The notes below the pieces were generated by a model. That model was not told the origin of the DNA and ran no database searches. It saw only the letters and a program-made list of their open reading frames with translations. The translations under genes were made by a program, and so were the position numbers. Below, piece after piece: positions 43,889 through 52,426 of a stretch of 64,000 bases of DNA (the first letter of the stretch is position 1; every line of letters begins with the position of its first letter). Where the stretch lies: positions 434,001 through 498,000 of the forward strand of contig NZ_CP107811.1 of assembly GCF_036346105.1 (NCBI RefSeq). Reading direction: 5' to 3'. This DNA is from Streptomyces sp. NBC_00539. GTDB taxonomy: Bacteria; Actinomycetota; Actinomycetes; Streptomycetales; Streptomycetaceae.

Positions 43889-44236
43889 ATGGCCGTTCGC
43901 CGTGTCGTGCCCAACATCAAGTCGGCGTCCGCGGAGGAAAGCCGGGGGTTCTACGGCCTGCTCGGCTTCGAAGAGGTGATGAACCACGGCTGGATCATGA
44001 CGCTCGCTTCCCCGTCCCGTCCGGCGGCACAAGTCAGCTTCATGGCGCACGACAAGACCGCGCCGGTCGTCCCCGATCTGAGTGTCGAAGTGGACGACGT
44101 GGACGCGGTCTATGCCGTCGTCAGGGACAGCGGCGCGGAGATCGTTCACCCCCTGCAGGACGAGGAGTGGGGCGTGCGGCGCTTCTTCGTCCGCGACCCC
44201 GACGGTCGGGTGGTCAACGTCCTGAGCCATCGCTGA
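43889..44236 (+). CDS. VOC-family / bleomycin-resistance-like protein
   Basis: 115 aa, a single betaalphabetabetabeta VOC repeat pair: VRRVVPNIKSASAEESRGFY, FEEVMNHGWIMTLAS, then LSVEVDDVDAVYAVVRDSGAE and FFVRDPDGRVVNVLSH. The second half carries the His/Glu-rich end typical of the superfamily. The start is set by AAGGGGAG 7 nt before ATG 43889; the frame extends upstream but without a ribosome site. It diverges from the NRPS promoter region and could be a binding-type resistance protein, but proximity is the only hint. Confidence 0.82.
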   Translation: MAVRRVVPNIKSASAEESRGFYGLLGFEEVMNHGWIMTLASPSRPAAQVSFMAHDKTAPVVPDLSVEVDDVDAVYAVVRDSGAEIVHPLQDEEWGVRRFFVRDPDGRVVNVLSHR

Positions 44237-44297
44237 CGCCCACCTGGCCGCGGGGACGTGAACGGCGCCGGCCGGGGCAGGGGCGGGGGCCCGGCCC

Positions 44298-45323
44298 TCA
44301 GTACGGCCGGGCCAGCTTCGCGAAGGCCGGTGACAGCTCGTTCCGTGCGGCGCTCGGGAAGGCGACGCTGTTCGGGTCCCCGTCCGAGACGTACAGGTCC
44401 TTCCCGGCGGCGAGCTTGTCCAGCCAGCGCGACGACCCGAACTCCGCGTCCTCGTCCTTGGGCCCCGCCGAGCGGATCCGGGGAATCGCGCCGGGGGTGA
44501 ACGCCTTGGCGAACGGCGAGAACGAGGGGTTGGCGCCCACGAGGTACACCCCGTCGTAGCGGTAGCCCGTTCCCCGCGAAGCGACCTCGGCCGGCTGGGG
44601 CATGGCACCGAAGGGCAGGGCGAGCGAGGTGACCCGCGTTCCGGGCGCCGCCTTCTCGATCGCCTGCTGTCCGGCGGTGATCGCCCGCCGGGCGCCCGTC
44701 TCGTCGAGGGAGCGTAGGTTCTCGTGGCGGTCGGTGTGGTTCGCGACCTCGTACCCGTGCTCCTTCAACCAGGTCAGGGCCTTGTTGGAACCCGTCGCCG
44801 AGAAGGCGTCCGCGTTGACGAAGAAGGTCGCCGCCGGCTTGAAGGAGGGGTACTTCCTCGCCGTCTCCGTCAAGATGGCGACGGCGGTGTCCCGCGCCGG
44901 GGTGCCGTCCGGGTTCAGGCGTACCTGGCTGTTGGTGGAGTCGTCGAACGTGAGGACCACCGGGTGCGTGCCGGCCGGGATGTCGATGCGGCCGGTCTGG
45001 AAGTCCCTGGCGGTCACCGGTACGTACTTCTCCCGCGCGAGGCGCTCCAGCTCCGACCGGAAATCGGCGGGGGTGCGGTCGTAGACGCTGGCCGGCTTCT
45101 CGGTGAGCTGGTGGTACATGAGCACCGGCACCCGGCCGAGTTCGTTGGCGCCGACCTCCGCGGGGGCCTTCGCGGCGACGGGAGTGACGGCCGCCGGTGA
45201 GGCGGCCGCACGGCGTTCCCCGGCGGCCGGTGACGGCCCCTCGGAGCATCCGCAGACGAGCAGGGCGGCGCCCGCCAGGGCGGCGAGCGGGAGGAGTGGA
45301 TGGCGCATGGGGGTGCCCTTCAT
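44298..45323 (-). CDS. polysaccharide deacetylase (NodB-type) lipoprotein
   Basis: 341 aa. Signal peptide with lipobox LVCGC near residue 24-26, then an Ala/Pro linker, then a NodB homology domain: VPVLMYHQL, LTFDDSTNSQ (motif 1; both Asp present), NHTDRHENL (motif 2; metal His pair), and a later LPFGAMPQ in place of the usual R-x-P-Y/F-G motif. Such enzymes remove N- or O-acetyl groups from cell-wall or extracellular glycans using a divalent metal. Two in-frame ATGs five codons apart are possible. It is divergent from the DUF4015 protein, also an envelope glycan-type protein, and the two share the 189-bp gap. Confidence 0.85.
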   Translation of the reverse strand: MKGTPMRHPLLPLAALAGAALLVCGCSEGPSPAAGERRAAASPAAVTPVAAKAPAEVGANELGRVPVLMYHQLTEKPASVYDRTPADFRSELERLAREKYVPVTARDFQTGRIDIPAGTHPVVLTFDDSTNSQVRLNPDGTPARDTAVAILTETARKYPSFKPAATFFVNADAFSATGSNKALTWLKEHGYEVANHTDRHENLRSLDETGARRAITAGQQAIEKAAPGTRVTSLALPFGAMPQPAEVASRGTGYRYDGVYLVGANPSFSPFAKAFTPGAIPRIRSAGPKDEDAEFGSSRWLDKLAAGKDLYVSDGDPNSVAFPSAARNELSPAFAKLARPY

Positions 45324-45512
45324 GGCGAGTGTGTCGTGCCATACCTACCGACGACGGGGGGCCGCATACCGCACTGTCCCCTGCATGGCCCAGCCGCCAC
45401 GCCGGGACACGATGCGGCCGTTCGCGTGAAATACGGTCAGAAGGAGGCGACCGGGGCACCGCGCGGCAATGAATGGAGGCAGCATCCGGCCCACGGCACG
45501 AAGGACGTCACG

Positions 45513-47138
45513 ATGCCCCCCACACGCATATCCCGGTCCCTTCCCTCCCTCCGCCTCCGCCGTCCGGCCCGTCGGGGCGCCCTGATAGCGACGACCGGTG
45601 CGCTCGCGCTGGCCGGAGCGGGCGTCGGAGCCTGGACGTTCCTCGCACCGGCTCCGGCCCTCCAAGGCCTGAGCGACGGCGCCGTCCTCGACGGGCGCAA
45701 GGCCGCGCAGGTCGGCGCCTACCTCGCCGCGGATGAGGCCGGCGGCAGGGACGGGCTGCGCGCCACCCTCGACGGCACGGCAGTCCCCGTCAAAGCCGAG
45801 GGCACCCGCCTCAGGCTCGTCCTCCCCCACCTCACCGAGGGCCGGCACACCCTGGTGGTGGCGGGCGACAGCAGCCTTCCCTTCGCCTCGTACCGCAAGG
45901 TCGTGGGGTTCAGCGTGGACGCCACCGCTCCCGAGCTCAAGGTGGCCGACCCCGAGGTCAAGAACGTCGCCGCGCCGGTCACCATCACGGGCCACGCCTC
46001 GACCGACGCCGAGGTGACGGTCAACGGCAAGAAGGTCCCCGTCGACAAGACGGGGGCGTTCAAGATCACGGTGCCGAAGGGCACACCCGCAGTGAAGGTC
46101 AGCGCGGTGGACCGTGCCGGAAACACGACCACCAAGGACGTGTCCGCCCGGGGGCGCCGCCCCATGATCCGCGCCGCCCACATCACCGCCATCGGCTGGG
46201 GCGACAACACGCTGCGCACCAACATCCTCGCCCTCGTCCGCAGCGGCAAACTCAATGCCCTGGAGCTGGACGTCAAGGACGAGGACGGTGAAGTCGGGTA
46301 CGCGTCCCAGGTACCGCTGGCCCGTCAGATCGGCGCGGCCAAGGGCTACTACGACGCCCGCAAGGCGATCGCCGAGATCCACGCCGCCGGCGCCCAGGTC
46401 ATCGGCCGCATCGTGGCCTTCCGCGACCCGAAGCTCGCCTCGGCCTCCTGGAAGGCGGGCAAGAGCGACCAGCTCGTGCTGACCCCGGGCGGACAGCCCT
46501 ACGACGGCGGCCACTACGGGGCCCTGTCCTTCACCAACTTCGCCAACCCCACGGTCCGCAAGTACAACCGGGACCTCGCCGTCGAAGCGGCTCGGCTCGG
46601 CTTCGACGACATCCTCTACGACTACGTGCGCCGCCCGGACGGCCCGCTCTCGCACATGCGCTTCCCGGGAATCGGGACCGCCACGCCCGAGCAGTCCATC
46701 ACCTCGTTCGTCGCCGACACGCGGACCGCGCTGCGCCCGCACGCCAAGTACCTCGGTGTCTCGGTCTTCGGCATCGCGGCCACCCGGCCCACCGAGATCG
46801 CCCAGGACATCGGGGCCCTGGTCAAGGTCACCGACTACATCGCGCCGATGGTCTACCCGTCCCACTGGGGGCCGGGAGAGTACGGCGTCGCGCAGCCCGA
46901 CACCGCCCCGTACGCGATCGTGCAGCGTTCGCTCGCCGACTTCGCCCGGCAGGCGAAGGGCACCCAGACCGAGATCATCCCGTGGCTCCAGGACTTCTCG
47001 ATGGGCAGCACGTACGGACCGGCCGAGGTGGCCGAGCAGATCAAGGCCGCGGCCGACAACAAGATGAACTCCTTCATCCTGTGGAACGCCGGTGCCCGCT
47101 ACCAGGGCGCGGCGCTGCAGCAGATCGCCGCGCACTGA
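45513..47138 (+). CDS. putative glycoside hydrolase (DUF4015-type), secreted
   Basis: 541 aa. N-terminal signal-anchor (basic RRPARRGALIATTG, then hydrophobic segment to about 45); an Ig-like domain about 120-210 (DATAPELKVADPEVKNV ... VKVSAVDRAGNTTTKDV); then a TIM-barrel-like DUF4015 domain about 215-541 with LNALELDVKDEDGEVGY, GRIVAFRDPKLA, GFDDILYDYVRRPDG and YIAPMVYPSHWGPGEYG. The Asp/Glu-rich strand ends are consistent with a glycosidase, though activity of this family is little tested. AAGGA lies 7 nt before ATG 45513. It ends in a strong hairpin and is divergent from a NodB-type lipoprotein, pointing to cell-envelope glycan work. Confidence 0.82.
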   Translation: MPPTRISRSLPSLRLRRPARRGALIATTGALALAGAGVGAWTFLAPAPALQGLSDGAVLDGRKAAQVGAYLAADEAGGRDGLRATLDGTAVPVKAEGTRLRLVLPHLTEGRHTLVVAGDSSLPFASYRKVVGFSVDATAPELKVADPEVKNVAAPVTITGHASTDAEVTVNGKKVPVDKTGAFKITVPKGTPAVKVSAVDRAGNTTTKDVSARGRRPMIRAAHITAIGWGDNTLRTNILALVRSGKLNALELDVKDEDGEVGYASQVPLARQIGAAKGYYDARKAIAEIHAAGAQVIGRIVAFRDPKLASASWKAGKSDQLVLTPGGQPYDGGHYGALSFTNFANPTVRKYNRDLAVEAARLGFDDILYDYVRRPDGPLSHMRFPGIGTATPEQSITSFVADTRTALRPHAKYLGVSVFGIAATRPTEIAQDIGALVKVTDYIAPMVYPSHWGPGEYGVAQPDTAPYAIVQRSLADFARQAKGTQTEIIPWLQDFSMGSTYGPAEVAEQIKAAADNKMNSFILWNAGARYQGAALQQIAAH

Positions 47139-47175
47139 CGGGACGGCTCGTGCGGGTCCGAGTGGCCGGCGGGCG

Positions 47176-47211
47176 CCGTGGGAGGTGGGGATCCGTCCCC
47201 GCCTCCCACGG
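47176..47211 (+). terminator. 16-bp hairpin after the DUF4015 gene
   Basis: 47176-47191 pairs with 47196-47211 (15 Watson-Crick pairs and one G-T) around a TCCG loop. It lies 38 nt after the stop codon. Confidence 0.7.
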
Positions 47212-47265
47212 GGGTCGCCCCGGACGGCCCGGGGCGAGCCACCCGAGCTGGGCAGGATGACGGTC

Positions 47266-47661
47266 ATGGCCAGAACGACCGCGGAAAAGCTGGGTGTCAA
47301 GGAGGGCGCGACCCTCCTGGTGCTGCAGGCGCCGGCGGGCTGGTCGCCCGGGCCCCTCCCCTCCTCCGCCACCGTGACGCCGGTTTCGGCGCGTGCCGAC
47401 CTCGTCCTGCTGTTCACCCCCGACGCGGCGAGCCTCGACGCCACGATCGGCAAGGCGCTCGATGCGGTTCCCTTCGACGGTCTGGTCTGGGTCGCCTACC
47501 GCAAGGGCGGTGTGAAGGCCGGCACCGACCTCAACCGCGACATCCTGCAAGAACGCCTCTTCGGTTACGGCCTCGTGGGCGTGACGCTGATCGCCCTCGA
47601 CACCACGTGGTCCGCCGTGCGCGTACGCCCGCTGGACCGCCCGGGACGGCGCCTGCGCTGA
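47266..47661 (+). CDS. DUF3052-like small cytoplasmic protein
   Basis: 131 aa from ATG 47266 (AGGA 8 nt upstream; another ATG at 47257 lacks spacing). The sequence runs TTAEKLGVKEGATLLVLQAPAGW, then RADLVLLFTPDAASLDATIGKAL, LVWVAYRKGG and TLIALDTTWSAVRVRPL, which resembles the DUF3052 pattern of actinomycete proteins ending in a 'W-S-x-x-R' strand. Function is unknown; no catalytic residues are evident. It stands alone downstream of a terminator. Confidence 0.65.
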   Translation: MARTTAEKLGVKEGATLLVLQAPAGWSPGPLPSSATVTPVSARADLVLLFTPDAASLDATIGKALDAVPFDGLVWVAYRKGGVKAGTDLNRDILQERLFGYGLVGVTLIALDTTWSAVRVRPLDRPGRRLR

Positions 47662-47771
47662 ACTGCCGCCCCGGCTCCGCGTACCCCGGCCACTCGCCGG
47701 GAGGCTCCGGTGCCGGCTCAGCCCGCGCCCCTCGGGCCGGGTGCTGCGGCGGGGATTCCCGCGGCACGGTG

Positions 47772-48791
47772 TCAGCCCGTGTGGTCGCGGATCACCTGGC
47801 GTGCCACCGTCGCCCGGTGCCGGTCGAGTTCGGCCGCCACGGCGGCGGCGCGCTCCTCGTCGTGGTCGACCAGGGCCGGCCGGGGCGCCCCCAGCGCCAG
47901 GCACTGGCGTCGCAGGTGCGTCGGCGGGTGGGTACTGTCCACGCTGTGCCCGCGCCGCGCGGCGATCCGGAGCAGCCGGTCGTGCTCGTGGCCGGGGATG
48001 GTCGAGGCGTGCGCCGCGATCCGCTCCCACAGTTCCCGCTCGGCGGCCTCCTGCGCGGCCCGCCCGGCCTTGCCGCCCGTCATCCGCGCGGCCACCGCCT
48101 CGCGGCGGAGCTGGTCCTGCACCGAGGGCGCGACGAGCAGTCGGTCCATGAGTCCCACGGCTCCGGCGGTCGAACCGGCCCGCGCCGCGTCGAGGTCGGC
48201 CTGGTACTCGGCGCGCTGCGCGGCACGCAGCGTCAGACGGTCGAGGAGGAGCAGCAGGCCGTACGCCGCGCAGCGCGGCAGGTACGTCACGACGTTGAAC
48301 AGCGAGTCCCACACCGTGTGCGCCCGGCTCGGGGCCAGCGCGTGCACCCACAGCCACAGCGAACGCAGTGCCCCGTGGAGGACCGGCCCGTGCCGCAAGT
48401 CGCCGTTGGCGAAGTGTCCGAGTTCGTGGCCCAGGAGCGCGATGCGTTCGCGCGGCCCGAGGATCTCCCACAGGCCGAGACCCAGGACCAGCACGCGGCG
48501 CCGGCGCCGTCCGTAGATCGTCACTGCCGCGTTGACGTCGCCGGTCACGACCACGGCGTCTACGCCGACGGTGCCGGTGACGGCGGCGACCTCGTCGATG
48601 AGCGCGAACAGCCGGGGTGCGTCGGCCCGGTGGAGCACGGGCCCGCCGTGCGGCAGCCGGCCCGGCCGCGGCCGAAGGACGGCGGCCACCACCAGCAGGA
48701 CGACGCCCTCGACCGGCTCGATCCCGGTCTCCCAGCCGAGCACGATCAACAGCAGCCCGGCCACGGCCAGCGCCAGGGTGACGCCGTGCAC
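47772..48791 (-). CDS. M48-family membrane metalloprotease
   Basis: 339 aa from GTG 48791. Two N-terminal hydrophobic segments, then the zinc-protease core: LLGHELGHFANGD (HExxH near residue 120) followed by an AEYQADLDAAR stretch supplying the third ligand (Glu/Asp region near 203). The Asp-rich helix and hydrophobic segment between them fit HtpX-like enzymes. The coding-like hydrophobic reading (ALLALGLALLV) continues in frame upstream of 48791 without an ATG/GTG, so the true start may be a rare codon or slightly different. Likely a membrane protein quality-control or peptide protease. Confidence 0.78.
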   Translation of the reverse strand: MHGVTLALAVAGLLLIVLGWETGIEPVEGVVLLVVAAVLRPRPGRLPHGGPVLHRADAPRLFALIDEVAAVTGTVGVDAVVVTGDVNAAVTIYGRRRRRVLVLGLGLWEILGPRERIALLGHELGHFANGDLRHGPVLHGALRSLWLWVHALAPSRAHTVWDSLFNVVTYLPRCAAYGLLLLLDRLTLRAAQRAEYQADLDAARAGSTAGAVGLMDRLLVAPSVQDQLRREAVAARMTGGKAGRAAQEAAERELWERIAAHASTIPGHEHDRLLRIAARRGHSVDSTHPPTHLRRQCLALGAPRPALVDHDEERAAAVAAELDRHRATVARQVIRDHTG

Positions 48792-48912
48792 CAGAAGGGC
48801 GAGTCCCAGGGCGAGCAGCGCCGCCGCGTCACGGCGCGGTCCGCCGGCCAGGGGAGCGTAGTCGACCGGTACGGCGGGACGGGAGGCGGGGAGGGCCTGC
48901 CGGGCAGGACTG

Positions 48913-49788
48913 CTACGGCGTCAGGAACGAGGTGAGGGCGGCGGCCACCGCGGTGGGATCCTCGACCTGGGGGTAGTGGCCCACCGGGGGCGGCCCGGTG
49001 AGTTCGACCACGGCGGCCGCGGGGACGCGCGCGCGGACGCGGTCCAGTACGTGGGCGCCGCTGATCGGGTCGGCCGGGCCCCAGACGAAGAGGGTGGGGC
49101 CGGGGTGGTCCTCCAGGGCCCGCGTCCAGCGCTCGGCGTGCATACGGCGTTCGTCGATGTAGCGCAGCAGGCGGGGGGCCAGGCGGTGTCCGTCGGCGCG
49201 TGCGACCGCCGACCACATGTCGTCCAGGTCGGCCGCGGGCAGTGGCCGCCCCAGCACCCCGCGCAGGGCGGAGGCGAACCGCCCCCGGGTCGTCAGGGGC
49301 GCGAGCAGCGGTCCCAGCGGCCCGTGCAGCAGCCGCTGCATCAGCACCGGGCGGTGGAGATCGGCGTAGAGCCCGCCGTTCAGCCACGCCATGTGCGTGA
49401 TGCGGGACGGATCACGGGCCAGCAGTTCCTGACCGACGCTCACTCCGTAGTCGTGCGCCACCAGGGCGGTGCGCCCGATCCCGTGGTGCCGCCAGACGGC
49501 CTCGACCAGTGAGGCCTGTTCGAGGAGGGAGTACGAGTGGTGGCGCGGCTTGTCGCTCTCCCCGAATCCGAGGAGGTCCAGGGTCGTGACGCGCAGGCCC
49601 GCCGCGGCCAGGGCGGGCACCACCGCCGCCCAGTCGTGGGAGGACGTGGGGAAGCCGTGGATCAGGGTGACGGGGGCGCCGTCGGCCGGCCCGTCCTGCC
49701 GGACGAACACCTCGTGCCCCTCGACCCGTACGGTCGCCCCGCCGGCGGTCCACTGGTGCAGCGGGGGCAGTATCCGCTCTGTCGTCAT
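48913..49788 (-). CDS. alpha/beta-hydrolase with Asp nucleophile (epoxide hydrolase / haloalkane dehalogenase-like)
   Basis: 291 aa. HGFPTSSHDW oxyanion loop near residue 45, nucleophile elbow LVAHDYGVSVG in which Asp replaces Ser (about residue 115), an acid in VWGPADPISG, and a C-terminal His in VGHYPQVED. The Asp elbow is characteristic of epoxide hydrolases and haloalkane dehalogenases. The start overlaps the stop of the upstream tetR gene by 4 nt (ATGA), so both are read from one mRNA starting at the aldolase gene; the regulator probably controls this operon. Confidence 0.85.
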   Translation of the reverse strand: MTTERILPPLHQWTAGGATVRVEGHEVFVRQDGPADGAPVTLIHGFPTSSHDWAAVVPALAAAGLRVTTLDLLGFGESDKPRHHSYSLLEQASLVEAVWRHHGIGRTALVAHDYGVSVGQELLARDPSRITHMAWLNGGLYADLHRPVLMQRLLHGPLGPLLAPLTTRGRFASALRGVLGRPLPAADLDDMWSAVARADGHRLAPRLLRYIDERRMHAERWTRALEDHPGPTLFVWGPADPISGAHVLDRVRARVPAAAVVELTGPPPVGHYPQVEDPTAVAAALTSFLTP

Positions 49789-50534
49789 GTGCGCGCCTCC
49801 TCGGCGTACAGCAGGCTCAGGCCGTGGATCAGGGTGCGCAGCCCGAACTCGAACTCCTCGTCGCTGTCGAGCGAGTTGAGCAGTTCGGCGTTCCCGTGGA
49901 CGACCGGGTGGGTGTGGGGCGGGAGGGAGGTGAAGAGGTCGGTCATCGCGGCGCGCTGGTCCGGCGTGCGCGCCGCGCCGCCGGCGTCGAGGGCCGCGGC
50001 GCCGATCACGAAGTGGGTGACGGTGAGGTAGACGTGGACGGCGGTCCGCGCTCGCCAGCCCTGGGCGAGGAGCCGGCCGAGGGCGTGCTCACGGGCGCGC
50101 AGGGCGTTGGGGCCGAGCAACTGGCCGGCGGTGAGCAGCGGCACGATCGCGGGGTGCCGGGCCAGGACGCGACGGAACTCGCGGGCGCCGTGCTCCACCG
50201 TGGTGCGCCAGTCGCCGTCCAGGGCGGGCAGCCGGATCTCACCCAGGACGTGGTCGACGGTCTCGATCAGCAACTCCTCCCTGCTGGCGACGTGGCGGTA
50301 CAGGGAGGTGTGACGGACCTGGAGGTGGTCGCCGAGGTGGCGCATGGTGAGGGCGTCCGTTCCGTCGCGGTCGACGATCTCCAGGGCGGCGGCGGTGATG
50401 CGGGCCAGGGTCAGCCCTCCTTCGCGCGGCCTGCGCCGCGCGCGCTCCGCGTACCGCGCTTGCCACCAGGCGGGGGATCCGGGGGGTGTGGGCCCGCTGC
50501 CGTGCTGCTGCGCCGGGTCGGAGGTGGAGGTCAT
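49785..50534 (-). CDS. TetR/AcrR-family regulator of the aldolase/hydrolase operon
   Basis: 249 aa. N-terminal HTH at about 43-88 (GLTLARITAAALEIVDRDGTD; MRHLGDHLQVRHTSLYRHV) preceded by a 40-residue Pro/Arg-rich extension; the rest is a TetR_C-type ligand domain. The gene is 17 nt downstream of the class II aldolase gene and overlaps the hydrolase gene, so it is autoregulated with both if it binds the repeated TGGACGCATA element before the operon. Effector unknown. Confidence 0.85.
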   Translation of the reverse strand: MTSTSDPAQQHGSGPTPPGSPAWWQARYAERARRRPREGGLTLARITAAALEIVDRDGTDALTMRHLGDHLQVRHTSLYRHVASREELLIETVDHVLGEIRLPALDGDWRTTVEHGAREFRRVLARHPAIVPLLTAGQLLGPNALRAREHALGRLLAQGWRARTAVHVYLTVTHFVIGAAALDAGGAARTPDQRAAMTDLFTSLPPHTHPVVHGNAELLNSLDSDEEFEFGLRTLIHGLSLLYAEEART

Positions 50535-50551
50535 CGGTGGGTGTGGCCTGT

Positions 50552-51409
50552 CTACTCGAAGAGGTCGGGGTCCGTCCGCACGATCTCATCCCACAGGGGC
50601 TGGAAGGAGAACCACCCCGCGAGGGGGAAGCCGGTCTGGTCACGGGTGGCCCGGGCGGCTTCGGGGCTGATGAGGTGCGGCGTACCGGCGGCCTCGGCCA
50701 GCAGCTGGGCCTGGGCGCTGCGTTCCATGGAGAGGAACCACCAGGCCGCCTCGTCGACCGACTCGCCGACGGTGAAGATGCCGTGGTTCTGGTGGATGAC
50801 CGCCTTGTGCGGGCCCAGGCCGGCGGCCAGCCGCCGGCCGGCTTCCTCCTCCACGACGACGGCTCCGGCGCCGTCGCTGTGCAGGGTGTGCTGTTCGTAC
50901 AGGGCGCAGGCGTCCTGGGTGATCGGGGCGAGGAGCCGGCCCAGGCTGGAGAAGGCCTTGCCGTGGACGGCGTGGGCGTGGCAGGCCGCGACGACGTCGG
51001 GGCGGGCGGCGTGGATGGCGGAGTGGATGACGAATCCGGCCCGGTTCACCGGGTGCCTGCCGTGGCGGACGCGGCCCTCGTGGTCGACGAGGATCAGGTC
51101 GCGGACCCGGACGTGCCGGAAGGACATGCCTAAGGGGTTGACCCAGAACATGTCGGTGTACTCGGGGTCGCGCACGGTGATGTGGCCGGCGACCCCCTCG
51201 GAGAACCCGAGCCGCCCGAAGACGCGGCAGGCGCCGGCGAGTCGCTGTTTGCGGTGCTCGCGCTCGGCGTCGGGGCCGTCGTGCACCGGGGGCAGCCGGA
51301 GCTCCAGGCCCTCTTGCCGCGGGACGAAGGCACTGCCGCGGGTGCCCGTGCCGTTGATGTCCGTGCCGTTGGTGTCCGTGCCCTTGGTGTCCGTGCCCTT
51401 GGTGTCCAT
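50552..51409 (-). CDS. class II aldolase/adducin-family protein
   Basis: 285 aa. After a repetitive N-terminus (five copies of a G-T-D-T/I-K/N pentapeptide) comes the class II aldolase fold: GHITVRDPEYTDMFWVNPLG, ACHAHAVHGKAFS (zinc His residues), HQNHGIFTVG with the third His, and a C-terminal helix. Relatives are fuculose-phosphate aldolases and decarboxylases; here no sugar-phosphate signature is clear, so the reaction is open. It leads an operon with a TetR regulator and an Asp-type hydrolase. The ribosome site GGAG is only 4 nt from the ATG, so expression may be modest. Confidence 0.82.
   Translation of the reverse strand: MDTKGTDTKGTDTNGTDINGTGTRGSAFVPRQEGLELRLPPVHDGPDAEREHRKQRLAGACRVFGRLGFSEGVAGHITVRDPEYTDMFWVNPLGMSFRHVRVRDLILVDHEGRVRHGRHPVNRAGFVIHSAIHAARPDVVAACHAHAVHGKAFSSLGRLLAPITQDACALYEQHTLHSDGAGAVVVEEEAGRRLAAGLGPHKAVIHQNHGIFTVGESVDEAAWWFLSMERSAQAQLLAEAAGTPHLISPEAARATRDQTGFPLAGWFSFQPLWDEIVRTDPDLFE
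51341..51409 (-). repeat. 15-bp in-frame tandem repeat at the start of the aldolase gene
   Basis: The first 23 codons are built from near-identical 15-bp units (minus strand GGCACGGACACCAAG), encoding repeated GTDTK-type pentapeptides. Unit length is a multiple of three, so copy-number change would not break the frame. Confidence 0.75.
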
Positions 51410-51449
51410 GTCTCTCCGTCACCCTTGCCGCTCTGCGGACCGCCCGTAC

Positions 51450-51489
51450 GCGTCCACTGGACGCATACAATGCAGCCAGTGGACGCATA
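51450..51489. promoter_or_regulatory. operator-like element: palindrome plus 22-bp-spaced direct repeat
   Basis: GCGTCCACTGGACGC (51450-51464) is an inverted repeat around one central base. TGGACGCATA occurs at 51458-51467 and again at 51480-51489, exactly two helical turns apart. The element sits 41-80 bp upstream of the aldolase start, in the promoter region of the operon that encodes a TetR regulator. Confidence 0.6.
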
Positions 51490-51683
51490 AGGCAAGGGGT
51501 GGCGTGCCGGCCGGGGTGACGCCGGAGCAGAACGGAGGCCATCGGGGGGCCTGGATTTCGCCGGAACAGGTGTGTCCGAACCCCGGAGGGGCATCGTGGT
51601 ACGGGACTTGTGGCCGGGGCCTGTCGCACGGATCGAACACGGAGGTCTCGGCGCCGTGGACGCGCGTTGACGATCCGCTGGAT

Positions 51684-51702
51684 TTAGGTAACCCTAACCT
51701 TG
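51684..51702 (+). promoter_or_regulatory. DtxR/IdeR-type iron box
   Basis: TTAGGTAACCCTAACCTTG matches the 19-bp consensus TTAGGTTAGGCTAACCTAA at 14 positions, including the conserved TTAGGT and CTAACCT arms. It lies 45 bp before the start of the membrane-protein gene, where iron-bound DmdR1/IdeR would repress transcription. Confidence 0.7.
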
Positions 51703-51746
51703 CTTTGGCCGCCTCGGCGTCCGCCCGTGTCCCCCGGAGTCCTCTT

Positions 51747-52310
51747 ATGCTGTCCGCAGCCCCCGCCGTCGTCCCGCCTTCCCGCCCCGTCCGCCTCTAC
51801 GAGTCGTGGTGGACGGTGGCGGCCGCAGCGCTGGGGGCGCTGCTGGCACTGACGCTCGGGCTGTGGATGTCGCTCCACGTGCGCACGGACGCCACCCTTC
51901 ACACCGCTGCTCTCTTCGTCCACCTCGCCTCGCTCGTACTGGGCTTCGGTGCGGTGCTTTCCGCCGATTACCACGGCCTGCTGTGGGCCGTCGGCCGCTG
52001 CACGCTCGCCGATGTGCTCACAGCCACTTCCCGGCTGCACGTGCCGATCTGGGCCGGACTCGGCGGACTCGTGGCGAGCGGGATGATGCTCCACCCCGAC
52101 CTCGGCTCCCCGCTGACGCTCACCAAACTCGCCCTGGTGTCCGTACTCACCGTCAACGGCCTCCAGGCCGGTCTGCTCGGCCACCGCCTGAGGACCGCCA
52201 CCAAGGTCGGCCGCCGTCTGCTGGTCTGGGGCGGCGCCACCGCCCTGCTCTCCCAGGTCTGCTGGTGGGGCGCCGTCGCGATCGGCTTCCTCAACACCAA
52301 CGGGTCTTGA
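51747..52310 (+). CDS. iron-box-controlled integral membrane protein
   Basis: 187 aa with about five hydrophobic helices (WWTVAAAALGALLALTLGLW; FVHLASLVLGFGAVL; HVPIWAGLGGLVASGMML; LTLTKLALVSVLTVNGLQAGLL; LLVWGGATALLSQVCWWGAVAIGF) and several His residues near helix ends, which could bind metal or heme. I do not recognise the family. GGAG is 7 nt before ATG 51747. The iron box just upstream suggests a role in iron limitation, for instance an iron or heme-related membrane step; no siderophore genes are adjacent. Confidence 0.75.
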   Translation: MLSAAPAVVPPSRPVRLYESWWTVAAAALGALLALTLGLWMSLHVRTDATLHTAALFVHLASLVLGFGAVLSADYHGLLWAVGRCTLADVLTATSRLHVPIWAGLGGLVASGMMLHPDLGSPLTLTKLALVSVLTVNGLQAGLLGHRLRTATKVGRRLLVWGGATALLSQVCWWGAVAIGFLNTNGS

Positions 52311-52426
52311 CCCCGGTGCCGTCCGGGCAGCGGCCGCGCGGTACGCGGGGCCGCCGCTGAGGCAGTCGGTGGACGCCCGCGCGTCTTCGGCGGCGGCGCC
52401 CTCCGGGGCGGTTAGGTTCCCGGGGC

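Larger units (their letters stand above)
51410..51746. other. divergent intergenic region (337 bp)
   Basis: Between the aldolase operon (leftward) and the membrane-protein gene (rightward). It contains the repeated TGGACGCATA element near its left end and an iron-box-like sequence near its right end, with TTGACG at 51667-51672 as a possible -35. No gene is supported in the middle part. Confidence 0.6.
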
